From Glycocaulis abyssi (GTDB lineage Bacteria > Pseudomonadota > Alphaproteobacteria > Caulobacterales > Maricaulaceae), in assembly GCF_041429775.1 (NCBI RefSeq), contig NZ_CP163421.1, positions 372,001-436,000 of the forward strand: a stretch of DNA of 64,000 nucleotides, written 5' to 3'. Of the stretch, positions 1-8,953 are shown in pieces. Numbering within the stretch: the first letter of the stretch is position 1; every line of letters starts with the position of its first letter. The notes below the pieces were generated by a model. That model ran no database searches, was not told the origin of the DNA, and saw only the letters and a list, made by a program, of their open reading frames with translations. The position numbers and the translations under genes were made by a program.

Positions 1-322
1 TCTTCCGTAAAGGTTGCCAGCTCAGATCAACAACATCTCGTTGAAGTGTCCGCCAAATTGGACTGCCGAACCATTGTTCTAAGTCTGCAAGCTTTTTTTC
101 CAAGGCATCGTTAAGACTGCCAGTGGTGTCATCATGGGTGGAATAAAGGTGACGCTTGTAAGCTACCTTTTCGATAAGCTTCAATTGGGCATCACCTTTT
201 GTATGGCTGAACCGCCAGATCCGCTCTGCATCGTGTTCTGCCGCGAATGCGCGCAGATAAGCTTGAGGTACCCAATGGCTATTTTTAGTCCGTTGACGGT
301 TGTGGTTTTGCTTCTGGCTCAT
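1..322 (-). CDS. DUF4238 family protein, N-terminal part (runs off the window)
   Basis: The minus strand is open from an ATG at 322 to the window edge, giving 107 residues. The N-terminus (MSQKQNHNRQRTKNSHWVPQ, followed by AYLRAFA) has the Asn/His-His-(Y/W)-V-P-Q-x-Y-L-R-x-F pattern that opens DUF4238 proteins, and an IWRF segment follows where this family usually has an I/L-x-V/R-F strand. The start is fixed because the next upstream ATG (330) is followed at once by a stop. GC content is visibly lower than in the genes to the right, which fits acquired DNA. The biochemical role of DUF4238 is unknown and the C-terminus lies outside the window. Confidence 0.72.
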   Translation of the reverse strand, partial: MSQKQNHNRQRTKNSHWVPQAYLRAFAAEHDAERIWRFSHTKGDAQLKLIEKVAYKRHLYSTHDDTTGSLNDALEKKLADLEQWFGSPIWRTLQRDVVDLSWQPLRK

Positions 323-691
323 CTGAGCATATTGGCACAAATCAAGAACAGCGCAATCGGCTTTCGCGGCAGTCTTTTTCCCTGAATTGCTGGTTTCCAG
401 ATAGGCCTCCGGGCTTCTGGAATGACGAATTGGAGGGGGCGAGATATCAGCGAAGCCGGACCACGCTTGTACGGCGCTTGTACCCGGCAGGCCGCGCTAC
501 ACCTGCACGGGCTCACACCGCAGCAGCGAAAAAGTTTGCCTGAAAGGTAAGGATATCGCCGGGAATCCCTTGCGTTGGCGGCCTGCGCGCATAACGCTAT
601 GCGCCATGTTCGGGGATATGGGCGCACTCTGCATTGACCGGCCGGGCTGCAATGACCGGGCCTTGCCTGTTTTTCAACGGGTTAGGCTGTC
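323..691. other. Gene-free spacer between DUF4238 gene and hybrid kinase
   Basis: About 370 bp with no convincing coding sequence. It should hold the divergent promoters of the two flanking genes. The only structure I see is an imperfect 12-bp direct repeat, TGCATTGACCGG at 630-641 and TGCAATGACCGG at 648-659, 18 bp apart and about 40 bp before the kinase start, which could be a tandem regulator site. Confidence 0.4.
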
Positions 692-3600
692 ATGAGCGGC
701 GATATCACGCGTGACATCTTCTTTCAGAATCACCCCGACCCCATGCTCATATACGAGCTGGCGACGCGCCGTATTCTGGTGGTCAACCAGACCTTCCAGA
801 TCCGCTATGGCTACACGCAGGATGATCTGAAAACCCTGCGCCTTGATGATCTCCACCCCGATGAGGAGCTGGAGAAGCTGGAATCCAACGTGGCAGCGGT
901 CAGCGAAGGTCTCGATCGGGCCGGGATCTGGCAGCATCGGCTCAAATCCGGCGAGTTCATCCATGTGGAGATCACCTCCCATACGATGGAGTACAAGGGC
1001 AAGGCGTGCGAGCTGGTCGTAGCCCGTGACATGACCGAGCGTGTACGTTTCGAGAAGGAACGCGATCAGGCGCTCAAGCGCGAGGAAGTTCTGCGCAGCC
1101 GTGCCGAGGCTGCGGCCTATCATTTCCAGTCGCTGTTTGAATCCGCGCCGGGCATGCTGCTTGTGCTGGAGCCGGAGGACTACACCATCGTGGCGATCAG
1201 CGACGCCTATCTGAACGCCACGAAGCGCCGCCGGTCCGACATTATGGGCAAGCCGCTTTTCGACGTGTTTCCCGATGATCCTGATGACCCTGAGGCCAAT
1301 GGTGTTGCTGCCGTCACCGCTGTTCTGGAACGGGTGAAGGATAGCGGGCTGTCGGAGGCCCTGCCGCTGGTGCGCTTTCCCATTGAACGGCCAGAAGAAG
1401 AGGGCGGCGGGTTTGAGGAGCGCTGGTGGCTGTCTGTGTTTTCTGCCGTCAATGGCCCCGATGGCCGCGCGCAGTATGTGATCTGCCGGTCTGAGGACGT
1501 GACGGGGCTGATTGCCGGTCAGAACCGTGATGCCGACCAGCTGGCTGCCGAGCTGGCGGAGCGGCCGCTCGAGCTCGACCTGATGGTACATTCACGCGAG
1601 CTGCGCGAAGCGACGCTGCGGCTCAATGAGCGCGAAGCGAGTATACGCACGGTGGAGCGCCTGCTGGCTCTGGGCCAGTGGCGGTTCGACCTGCAGACCC
1701 AGAAGCTGGAATGGTCAGACAGCACGTTCCGGATGTACGGGCTGGACCCGGAGACATGTGAGCCCGATTACGATCTCTATGTCAGCCTGGTTCACCCTGA
1801 TGACCGCGCAAGGATGGAAAGCTGGTTTGCCGATTTCATCGAGTCCGGTGAACGCAGCGGCGAGTTCTGGCACCGCATCGTGCGCCCTGATGGCCGCGTG
1901 ATTACGGTTCGCGGTGTCGCCGAACGTGCCATAACCCCGGAGGGCGAGGCGACCACCGGGTTCGTTCAGGACATTACCGGCCAGCTGGAAACCGATGCGC
2001 GGCTGAGCGAAGCAGACCATTTGCTGCGTCTGGCTGGCAAATCGGCCCGTTTTGGCGCCTGGCGGGTGGATCTGGGGCGTGGCGTCGCCGAGTGGTCTGA
2101 AGAAGTGGCGGATATCCACGACATGCCCGGCACGCGGGAACTGCCGGTGGATGAGGCTATCGGCTTCTACGCACCGGAAAGCATTGACCGGCTGCGGGAG
2201 GTTTATGAGCACTGTATCAATACCGGAGAACCCTTCGACGAGATGCTGGTCATCATCAGCGCGAAGGGAAGGCGGGTCTGGTGCCGCTCGATCGGTGAAG
2301 CTGAACGCAATGCTGCTGGGGAGGTGATCGCGGTACGCGGCGCGTTCCAGGACATCTCCGAACTGGTGTCGGCCCGCCTTGAAAGCGCGGAGCTGGCCGA
2401 GCGCCTGCAGAACACACTCAACACGATGAGCGATGCCTTCTACCTGCTTGATGAGGGGATGTGTTTTTCCTTCGTCAACAAGGAGGCGGAGCGGGCGCTG
2501 CGCACGCCGCGCCAGGACCTGCTGGGCAAGCATGTCTGGGAGGCGTTCCCCGGCGCACGTGAAGCGCTGGAGCCCTACTACCAGCAGGCGGTTGATACGG
2601 GCGAGAGCGCGAACACATCCTTCTGGTACGATGAGCTTGGTGTGTGGTTCCGGGTGAGGGTGCATCCCGGCCCGGACGGTCTGGCCGTGTATTTTCAGGA
2701 CATCACCGAGGAGCGGCAGGCACAGGAGCAGCTCTATCTTCTGGAAAAGGCGGTCGCGCGCGCCAATGATGTCGTAGTTATCGCCGACAGCAAGGTCACT
2801 GATGAAGGGCCCAGAATAGTTTATGTCAACGACGCATTCGAGCGGGTGTTCGGGTATACCCGCGACGAGGTGGTTGGCCAATCAACCAGCATATTGCGTG
2901 GTCCCCTCACAGACCCGGAGACGCTAGAGGAGATATTTGCAGCGTTCAGGGCCATGGCGCCGGTACGGACCGAGATTGTGCACTATACCAGGTCCGGCGA
3001 GGGGCGCTGGATGGATGTCGCCGCGGTGCCGATCACCGATACGGAAGGGCGTCACACGCACTGGCTGGGCGTGCAGCGCGACATTACCGAGCGCAAACGT
3101 GACGAGGAAGCGCTCCGGATCGCGCGCGACGAGGCCGAAGAGGCCAACCGGCTGAAGTCGGAGTTTCTGGCCAATATGAGCCACGAAATCCGCACCCCGC
3201 TCAACGGCGTGCTGGGGATGTCGCAATTGCTGGCCCGTACGGACCTTGATGCCCGCCAGACACGGATGATCGAGACGGTGCAGACCTCTGGCAAGGCGCT
3301 GTTGTCGATCATCAACGACATTCTGGACCTGTCCAAGATTGAGGCCGGCCTGATGACCATCGAACCGGAGGCGGTTGAGGTCGACGCCTTGTGTGAACAG
3401 GCTCTGTCGTCGGTCAGGGGTACGGCACAGAACAAGGCGCTGGCGCTTGATCTTGCCATTGATGAAGCGGTTCCCGGACACATAACGGCCGACCGGCGGC
3501 GCCTGGCCCAGGTTCTGATTAATCTGCTGGGCAATGCGGTAAAGTTCACCGAGGCCGGATCGGTCTGGCTGAACGTGGACTGCCCGGACGCGCAAACCAT

Positions 3601-4270
3601 CCGTTTCGAGGTGACCGATACCGGGCCGGGGATCAGCCCGCAGCAGGCGGAGCATATTTTTGACCGCTTCCGGCAGGTGGACGCCTCCTATGCCCGCCGG
3701 CATGAGGGTACGGGGCTCGGCCTGGCGCTGAGCAAGGAGTTCACCAGCCTGATGGGCGGGCATATTACCCTGCATTCCCGGCCCGGCGAGGGTTCGCGCT
3801 TTGCCGTTCATCTGCCGCTGGTGACGACCAGGGCCGGGGCGGATGGCGGGCATGAGGCGGCGAATGTCGTCAGCCTGCCCAAGGACATGGGCCGTATTCT
3901 CGTTGCGGAGGACAACGCGACCAATCGCGAGACGCTGGAGATGTTTCTTGATGAGCTGGGCCTGGCCCGCCCGGTCTGCGTTACCAATGGACGCGACGCG
4001 GTGGAGCGCGCGCTGGCGGAAGATTTTTCGCTCATCATCATGGATATTTCCATGCCCGTCATGTCAGGGCTGGACGCGATCCGCGCGATCCGGGCCAGCA
4101 CGTCGCGCCGGCGCGACATACCCATTCTGGCGTTGACGGCACACGCCGCGCTGCAGGATCGCGAAGAGTGTCTGCAAGCAGGCGCTAACGATTATCTCGC
4201 CAAACCTGTTGATCTCGCGGCGCTGGCGAGCGCATTGTCGAAACTGGTGAGCAAGCGGGCTGCAGGCTGA
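692..4270 (+). CDS. Hybrid sensor histidine kinase with six PAS domains and C-terminal receiver
   Basis: 1192 residues with no signal peptide or membrane segment, so a soluble cytoplasmic sensor. Six PAS-like units are visible, roughly at 9-115, 148-275, 318-435, 445-560, 570-680 and 690-805, several closing with the typical D-I/M-T-E-R or Q-D-I-T ends. The kinase core follows: HisKA with SHEIRTPLNG (phospho-acceptor His831), then HATPase with N-box LINLLGNAVKF, G1 DTGPGIS and G2 GTGLGLAL. A receiver domain occupies about 1066-1185 (IIMDISMP, Asp1118; K in LAKPVD). His-to-Asp transfer can therefore start inside the protein. A lone receiver gene lies 21 bp downstream and is the obvious partner. 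The ligand or redox signal cannot be read from the sequence. Confidence 0.93.
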   Translation: MSGDITRDIFFQNHPDPMLIYELATRRILVVNQTFQIRYGYTQDDLKTLRLDDLHPDEELEKLESNVAAVSEGLDRAGIWQHRLKSGEFIHVEITSHTMEYKGKACELVVARDMTERVRFEKERDQALKREEVLRSRAEAAAYHFQSLFESAPGMLLVLEPEDYTIVAISDAYLNATKRRRSDIMGKPLFDVFPDDPDDPEANGVAAVTAVLERVKDSGLSEALPLVRFPIERPEEEGGGFEERWWLSVFSAVNGPDGRAQYVICRSEDVTGLIAGQNRDADQLAAELAERPLELDLMVHSRELREATLRLNEREASIRTVERLLALGQWRFDLQTQKLEWSDSTFRMYGLDPETCEPDYDLYVSLVHPDDRARMESWFADFIESGERSGEFWHRIVRPDGRVITVRGVAERAITPEGEATTGFVQDITGQLETDARLSEADHLLRLAGKSARFGAWRVDLGRGVAEWSEEVADIHDMPGTRELPVDEAIGFYAPESIDRLREVYEHCINTGEPFDEMLVIISAKGRRVWCRSIGEAERNAAGEVIAVRGAFQDISELVSARLESAELAERLQNTLNTMSDAFYLLDEGMCFSFVNKEAERALRTPRQDLLGKHVWEAFPGAREALEPYYQQAVDTGESANTSFWYDELGVWFRVRVHPGPDGLAVYFQDITEERQAQEQLYLLEKAVARANDVVVIADSKVTDEGPRIVYVNDAFERVFGYTRDEVVGQSTSILRGPLTDPETLEEIFAAFRAMAPVRTEIVHYTRSGEGRWMDVAAVPITDTEGRHTHWLGVQRDITERKRDEEALRIARDEAEEANRLKSEFLANMSHEIRTPLNGVLGMSQLLARTDLDARQTRMIETVQTSGKALLSIINDILDLSKIEAGLMTIEPEAVEVDALCEQALSSVRGTAQNKALALDLAIDEAVPGHITADRRRLAQVLINLLGNAVKFTEAGSVWLNVDCPDAQTIRFEVTDTGPGISPQQAEHIFDRFRQVDASYARRHEGTGLGLALSKEFTSLMGGHITLHSRPGEGSRFAVHLPLVTTRAGADGGHEAANVVSLPKDMGRILVAEDNATNRETLEMFLDELGLARPVCVTNGRDAVERALAEDFSLIIMDISMPVMSGLDAIRAIRASTSRRRDIPILALTAHAALQDREECLQAGANDYLAKPVDLAALASALSKLVSKRAAG

Positions 4271-4291
4271 CAGCCTTTGAAAGGATGTTGA

Positions 4292-4684
4292 ATGGGGCAG
4301 GCATCAAATGGCGAACTGAGCGTAGCCATTATCGATGACGATCCGGTCGAGACCGAAATCCTCTCCATCCTCATGGACGAGGTATTTGAGGCGGTCGAGA
4401 TTTCGAGCTTCGGGACGGTCAGCGAGTTTCTGGATGGCAGCCGGCATGCGAGCTTCCAGCTTGTATTCCTCGACCGGCGCCTGCCGCCTTATTCCAGCTT
4501 TGATGAGACCTTGCCGCTGGTTGTGCCGGCCGCGCCACAGGCGGCCATCCTGCTGATTACGGCTCATACATTCGAGCGGGTGGATCTCTCGGCCTATCCC
4601 AATGTGGCCGGGCCGTTTGCCAAGCTGGATCTGATGACGCCGGACGATCTGCGCGCGCTTATCGGCAAGCATCTGCCCCATTGA
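4292..4684 (+). CDS. Stand-alone response regulator receiver protein
   Basis: 130 residues made only of a receiver domain. The acidic pocket is IIDDDP (Asp15-17), the phospho-acceptor is Asp61 in LVFLDRRLPP, the switch Thr is in LLITAHTF and the conserved Lys is in PFAKLDL near residue 114. There is no output domain, so it probably acts by protein contact or as a phosphorelay intermediate, as CheY- and DivK-type proteins do. It sits 21 bp after the hybrid kinase, with an AAGGATG ribosome site ahead of the start, and is probably co-transcribed. Its C-terminus nearly touches the following sulfurtransferase gene. Confidence 0.85.
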   Translation: MGQASNGELSVAIIDDDPVETEILSILMDEVFEAVEISSFGTVSEFLDGSRHASFQLVFLDRRLPPYSSFDETLPLVVPAAPQAAILLITAHTFERVDLSAYPNVAGPFAKLDLMTPDDLRALIGKHLPH

Positions 4685-4695
4685 GGCAACACGCC

Positions 4696-5517
4696 ATGCT
4701 GGTGTCCCCACAAGAGGCCATGGTCCGCGAGCAGGCGGTGTTCATCGATGCGAGCTGGTTCATGCCGGCCAGCGGCAGGACCGGGCGCGATGCCTTTGCG
4801 CAGACCCGCATTGCCGGCGCGCTCTTTTTCGACATTGATGCGGTGGCAGACCTGACCAGTCCTCTGCCCCATATGGCACCGGGCAGCGCCACGCTGTCGC
4901 GCTGGTTCGCGGCACATGCCCTTCAACCTGGCCAGACGCTCATCATCTACGATCAGAATACGGGCTTTGCCGCGCCGCGCGTCTGGTGGACGCTGCGCCG
5001 GTTCGGCCTCTCGCCCCTGATCCTCGATGGCGGGTTTGCCGCCTGGAGTGCCGCGGGCGGGGCGGTGGAGACCGGCCCTGCGCCGGAGCCTGCTGTCACG
5101 GCAACAGGGCCCGACCTGCACCTCATCAATGATGATGCCATGCGCTGGAACGATGTGCTCCACCACATTGAGGCGGGCGACGCTCTGATCGTCGATGCCC
5201 GCCCGCCCGGACGCTTCGCCGGCACCGATCCTGAACCGCGCGCTGGCTTGAAGTCCGGCCACATGCCGGGCGCGGTGAATCTGCCCTCTGGCCGCCTGCT
5301 GGACGGGGAGGGGCGGTTTCTGCAGGGCGAAGCGCTGGCGGCTGCATTGCCAGCCACGGACCGTCACCAGCGCATCATCTGCACGTGCGGGTCCGGTGTG
5401 ACGGCCGCCATTCTCCATGCCGGGTTCACGGCAGCGGGTTTCAAGGATGTCTGGCTGTATGACGGCTCATGGACCGAATGGGCGGGCCGGGGTGATCTGC
5501 CGATTGTAAAAAGCTGA
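4696..5517 (+). CDS. sseA: 3-mercaptopyruvate/thiosulfate sulfurtransferase (tandem rhodanese)
   Basis: 273 residues with two rhodanese domains. The N-terminal half is catalytically inert and carries the VFIDASWFMP opening typical of SseA. The C-terminal half has the active-site loop CGSGVTA with Cys231, the CGSG[VT]TA signature of mercaptopyruvate sulfurtransferases. It would transfer sulfur from 3-mercaptopyruvate or thiosulfate to a thiophilic acceptor in the cytoplasm. I chose the ATG at 4696; a TTG at 4681 in the same frame overlaps the previous stop and adds five unconserved residues. The stop codon lies inside a TGAAC-N3-GTTCA palindrome. Confidence 0.9.
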   Translation: MLVSPQEAMVREQAVFIDASWFMPASGRTGRDAFAQTRIAGALFFDIDAVADLTSPLPHMAPGSATLSRWFAAHALQPGQTLIIYDQNTGFAAPRVWWTLRRFGLSPLILDGGFAAWSAAGGAVETGPAPEPAVTATGPDLHLINDDAMRWNDVLHHIEAGDALIVDARPPGRFAGTDPEPRAGLKSGHMPGAVNLPSGRLLDGEGRFLQGEALAAALPATDRHQRIICTCGSGVTAAILHAGFTAAGFKDVWLYDGSWTEWAGRGDLPIVKS

Positions 5518-5527
5518 ACAGCGTTCA
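5515..5527. promoter_or_regulatory. Operator-like palindrome TGAAC-AGC-GTTCA
   Basis: Perfect 5-bp inverted repeat with a 3-bp centre, embedded in AAAAAGCTGAACAGCGTTCA and followed by CTT. It resembles the longer palindrome at 15010-15032 next to a TetR gene. It overlaps the sseA stop codon and lies 74 bp before the nitronate monooxygenase start, suggesting TetR-family control of that gene. This is an inference from sequence alone. Confidence 0.4.
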
Positions 5528-5600
5528 CTTCCCCATCTCGACACCGCGTCAAACCGCGCTAGCTTGCGGTGCAGCAAACATGTTTCAAGGGGAGGGCCAG

Positions 5601-6560
5601 ATGGCCGGACTGGACATTCTCGAAGGACGCCTCAGCGTGCCTGTCATTGGCGCGCCGCTTTTCATCATTTCCCATCCTGATCTGGTCATCGCCCAGTGCA
5701 AGGCAGGGGTGGTGGGGTCCTTCCCGGCGCTCAATGCCCGCCCGCAGAGCCAGCTCGATGAATGGCTGGATCAGATCACGTCAGAGCTGGACAGCTATAA
5801 CCGCGCCAATCCGGACAAACCGGCTGCGCCCTTTGCCGTGAACCAGATCGTCCACCGCTCAAACGAGCGGCTGGAAGCGGACATGGAAACCTGCGCGAAA
5901 TACAAGGTGCCGCTGGTCATCACCTCGCTGGGTGCGCGTGAAGACCTCAATAATGCCGTCCACTCCTGGGGCGGCAAGACGCTGCACGACATCATCAATG
6001 TGCGCTTTGCCAACAAGGCGCTGGAAAAGGGCGCGGACGGCCTCATCGCCGTGTGTTCGGGCGCGGGCGGCCATGCCGGCACGCTTTCTCCCTTCGCGCT
6101 GATCGCCGAAATCCGCGAGTTTTTCGACGGCCCGTTGCTGGTCTCCGGCGCGATCTCGACCGGCGCTGGCGTGCTGGCTGCGCAGGCCATGGGCGCGGAC
6201 TATGCCTATATCGGCTCAGCCTTTATTGCGACGGCTGAGGCGCGCGCGACCGAGAGCTACAAGCAGGGCATTGTGGAGGGGCGGGCGGACGATATCGTCT
6301 ACACCAACCTCTTCACCGGCGTGCATGGCAATTATCTGAAAAAATCCATTACGGATGCCGGTCTTGATCCGGATAATCTGCCTGAAAGCGATCCTTCGAA
6401 GATGAATTTTGGTTCGGGCAGCAATTCGGCCGCCAAGGCATGGAAGGATATCTGGGGTTCCGGTCAGGGCATCGGCTCGGTCGACAAGGTGCGCTCGACG
6501 GCAGACTATGTGGACCTGCTCAAGGCCCAGTACGCAGCCGCGAAAAAGCGGGTTTGCTGA
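5601..6560 (+). CDS. Nitronate monooxygenase (2-nitropropane dioxygenase family)
   Basis: 319-residue FMN-dependent TIM-barrel enzyme that oxidises alkyl nitronates to carbonyl compounds and nitrite. The N-terminus has PVIGAPLFIISHPDLV and KAGVVGSFPA, typical of the family. The FMN-phosphate and catalytic region CSGAGGHAGTLSPF contains the conserved His, and GADYAYIGSAFIAT is the C-terminal flavin-binding part. I chose ATG 5601 because it follows a strong AAGGGGAGGG ribosome site; an ATG at 5580 lies upstream of that site. A GCTAGCTTG -10-like element occurs near 5558-5566. The gene stands alone between sseA and a repeat-rich spacer. Confidence 0.9.
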   Translation: MAGLDILEGRLSVPVIGAPLFIISHPDLVIAQCKAGVVGSFPALNARPQSQLDEWLDQITSELDSYNRANPDKPAAPFAVNQIVHRSNERLEADMETCAKYKVPLVITSLGAREDLNNAVHSWGGKTLHDIINVRFANKALEKGADGLIAVCSGAGGHAGTLSPFALIAEIREFFDGPLLVSGAISTGAGVLAAQAMGADYAYIGSAFIATAEARATESYKQGIVEGRADDIVYTNLFTGVHGNYLKKSITDAGLDPDNLPESDPSKMNFGSGSNSAAKAWKDIWGSGQGIGSVDKVRSTADYVDLLKAQYAAAKKRVC

Positions 6561-6578
6561 GCGGCCATTTATTTGGCG

Positions 6579-6637
6579 TTTCACCGGCGCAAGCCGGTGC
6601 CCAGTCTTTCTGGATCCCGGCTTTCGCCGGGAAAACG
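6579..6637 (+). repeat. Dispersed repeat family B, copy 1
   Basis: Two adjacent hairpins: CACCGGCGCAAGCCGGTG and TCCCGGCTTTCGCCGGGA. The whole unit, including the flanking TTT and AAAACG, matches the 60-bp unit at 52021-52080. It lies 19 bp after the nitronate monooxygenase stop. Confidence 0.85.
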
Positions 6638-6727
6638 CGGATGTGGAGATTGTAGGAAGCGATACAACCACACGTCACCCCACACACCAAAACCTCCGCC
6701 AGGTTTACCTGCGAGAGTATGGAAGGG

Positions 6728-6800
6728 GTGCGGACGGCCCTTCGGGGCCGGATAGGGTAGTCGGGGCAGTTCATGCGTGGCCTTTAAGGGCCGTCCGCAC
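6728..6800. repeat. 15-bp perfect inverted repeat with 43-nt loop
   Basis: GTGCGGACGGCCCTT at 6728-6742 is exactly reverse-complemented at 6786-6800. The loop holds a second small GC hairpin region (CGGGGCCGG). The RNA from either strand could form a stable stem. No T-run follows, so it is not a standard terminator. Confidence 0.7.
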
Positions 6801-7024
6801 TGCGAAGGGCTTTGTCTTCCCGTATCCCCATTAAGCCCCATGAGGGGCAGTGAAGGGCGCGCCATCGTCGACCATGACCGCCAGACACCTGGAGCGGGGG
6901 ACATTTGTCCCTCGCGCCGGTCTGCATGTGAGCGTGCCGCGAACATGCCCTTCCACCAGACCGGCAAGACACATCATACGGGCAGGCGAGGGGGAGGGGG
7001 ATAAGTTGGGGAATTAGTTGTAGC

Positions 7025-7118
7025 TGAAACCCCGGAACGCCGCAGGCGTATTCGGGGCCTGTCTCAGACCATCCTGCACGAGGTCCCGGCTCTGCGCTGC
7101 GCTTGGCCGGGATTTCAG
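7025..7118 (+). repeat. Dispersed double-hairpin repeat family C, copy 1
   Basis: About 94 bp bounded by TGAAAC and TTTCAG. Hairpin 1 is CCCCGGAA...TTCGGGG and hairpin 2 is TCCCGGC...GCCGGGA around a CTGCGCTGCGCT loop, joined by a stretch containing TCCTGCAC. A homologous copy lies in inverted orientation at 59074-59170. It lies immediately 3' of ald (stop at 7132) and may serve as its transcription end. Confidence 0.8.
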
Positions 7119-7131
7119 TGTTGGAGAGCCT

Positions 7132-8250
<1,119 letters not shown>

Positions 8251-8348
8251 GAGGGTCTCTCCCGGTGTTTTCTGACTGTCAGGTGTGTCCCTGAAGTTGC
8301 GGTGAAGCTACCGGAAACGGCAGGTATCTGCAATCTGGATGATAATCA

Positions 8349-8363
8349 TGCAATAATATTGCA
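8349..8363. promoter_or_regulatory. Lrp-type operator dyad between ald and its regulator
   Basis: TGCAATA-A-TATTGCA, a 7-bp perfect inverted repeat around one base, in AT-rich DNA in the divergent intergenic region. A further half-site-like ATCTGCAAT lies at 8327-8335. Lrp/AsnC proteins bind AT-rich dyads of this kind; assignment to the adjacent regulator is an inference. Confidence 0.6.
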
Positions 8364-8446
8364 GATTTGTGGAATAAATCGGAGAGTCCTGCCATATTGG
8401 GTGTGCCGGGCGGGCCGGAAATCGCAAACTCTTCGAGAAATGGGCC

Positions 8447-8953
8447 ATGAACCTTGATGATACTGATCGCGCCCTGCTGACCCTTCTGCAGGCCGAAGGA
8501 CGTCTGACCAATGCGGAGCTTGCCGAGCGGGTGGGGCTGTCGCCTTCTGCCTGTCACCGGCGTGTCCGGGCACTGGAGGCGCGCGGCGTCGTGATCGGAT
8601 ATGCTGCCCTGCTGAATGCCGATGCAGTAGGGCGGGGGCTGACTGTGCTGGTGCTGGTCACGCTGGAGAATCAGCGCCGCGAGACGATGCAGGCTTTCGA
8701 GACGGCGGTGGAGAAGGTGGAGGAGGTGATGGACTGCTACCTCACCACCGGCGCGGAAGATTATCTGTTGCGCCTGATGGTGAGCGATGCGCGCGATTAT
8801 GAGCGCGTGCACCGCGAGCGGCTGTCCGGCCTGCCGGGTGTGGCGCGCCTCATCTCCAATATCGCCATGCGCAAGGTTTTCACGCGCACGGCCCTGCCGC
8901 TGGCTGGCGGTCAGGCCGGCTCGGCCACCCGGAAAGCCGGGTCCGGGGTGTAA
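8447..8953 (+). CDS. Lrp/AsnC family transcriptional regulator
   Basis: 168 residues. The N-terminal winged helix-turn-helix (MNLDDTDRALLTLLQAEGRL, then NAELAERVGLSPSACHRRVR) is followed from about residue 65 by the RAM/AsnC ligand-binding domain (VLVTLENQRRETMQAF, CYLTTGAEDYLLRL). It is divergent from ald and the dyad between them is its likely operator, so L-alanine is the probable effector. The gene's 3' end overlaps the convergent antiporter gene by 43 bp. Confidence 0.92.
   Translation: MNLDDTDRALLTLLQAEGRLTNAELAERVGLSPSACHRRVRALEARGVVIGYAALLNADAVGRGLTVLVLVTLENQRRETMQAFETAVEKVEEVMDCYLTTGAEDYLLRLMVSDARDYERVHRERLSGLPGVARLISNIAMRKVFTRTALPLAGGQAGSATRKAGSGV

Larger units (their letters stand above)
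6561..7131. other. Repeat-rich 570-bp spacer without a gene
   Basis: No reading frame here has a ribosome site or recognisable protein. It contains three structured elements, listed separately: a family-B repeat (6579-6637), a 15-bp perfect inverted repeat (arms 6728-6742 and 6786-6800), and a double-hairpin family-C repeat (7025-7118). The rest, about 6801-7024, shows no feature that I recognise. Confidence 0.6.
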
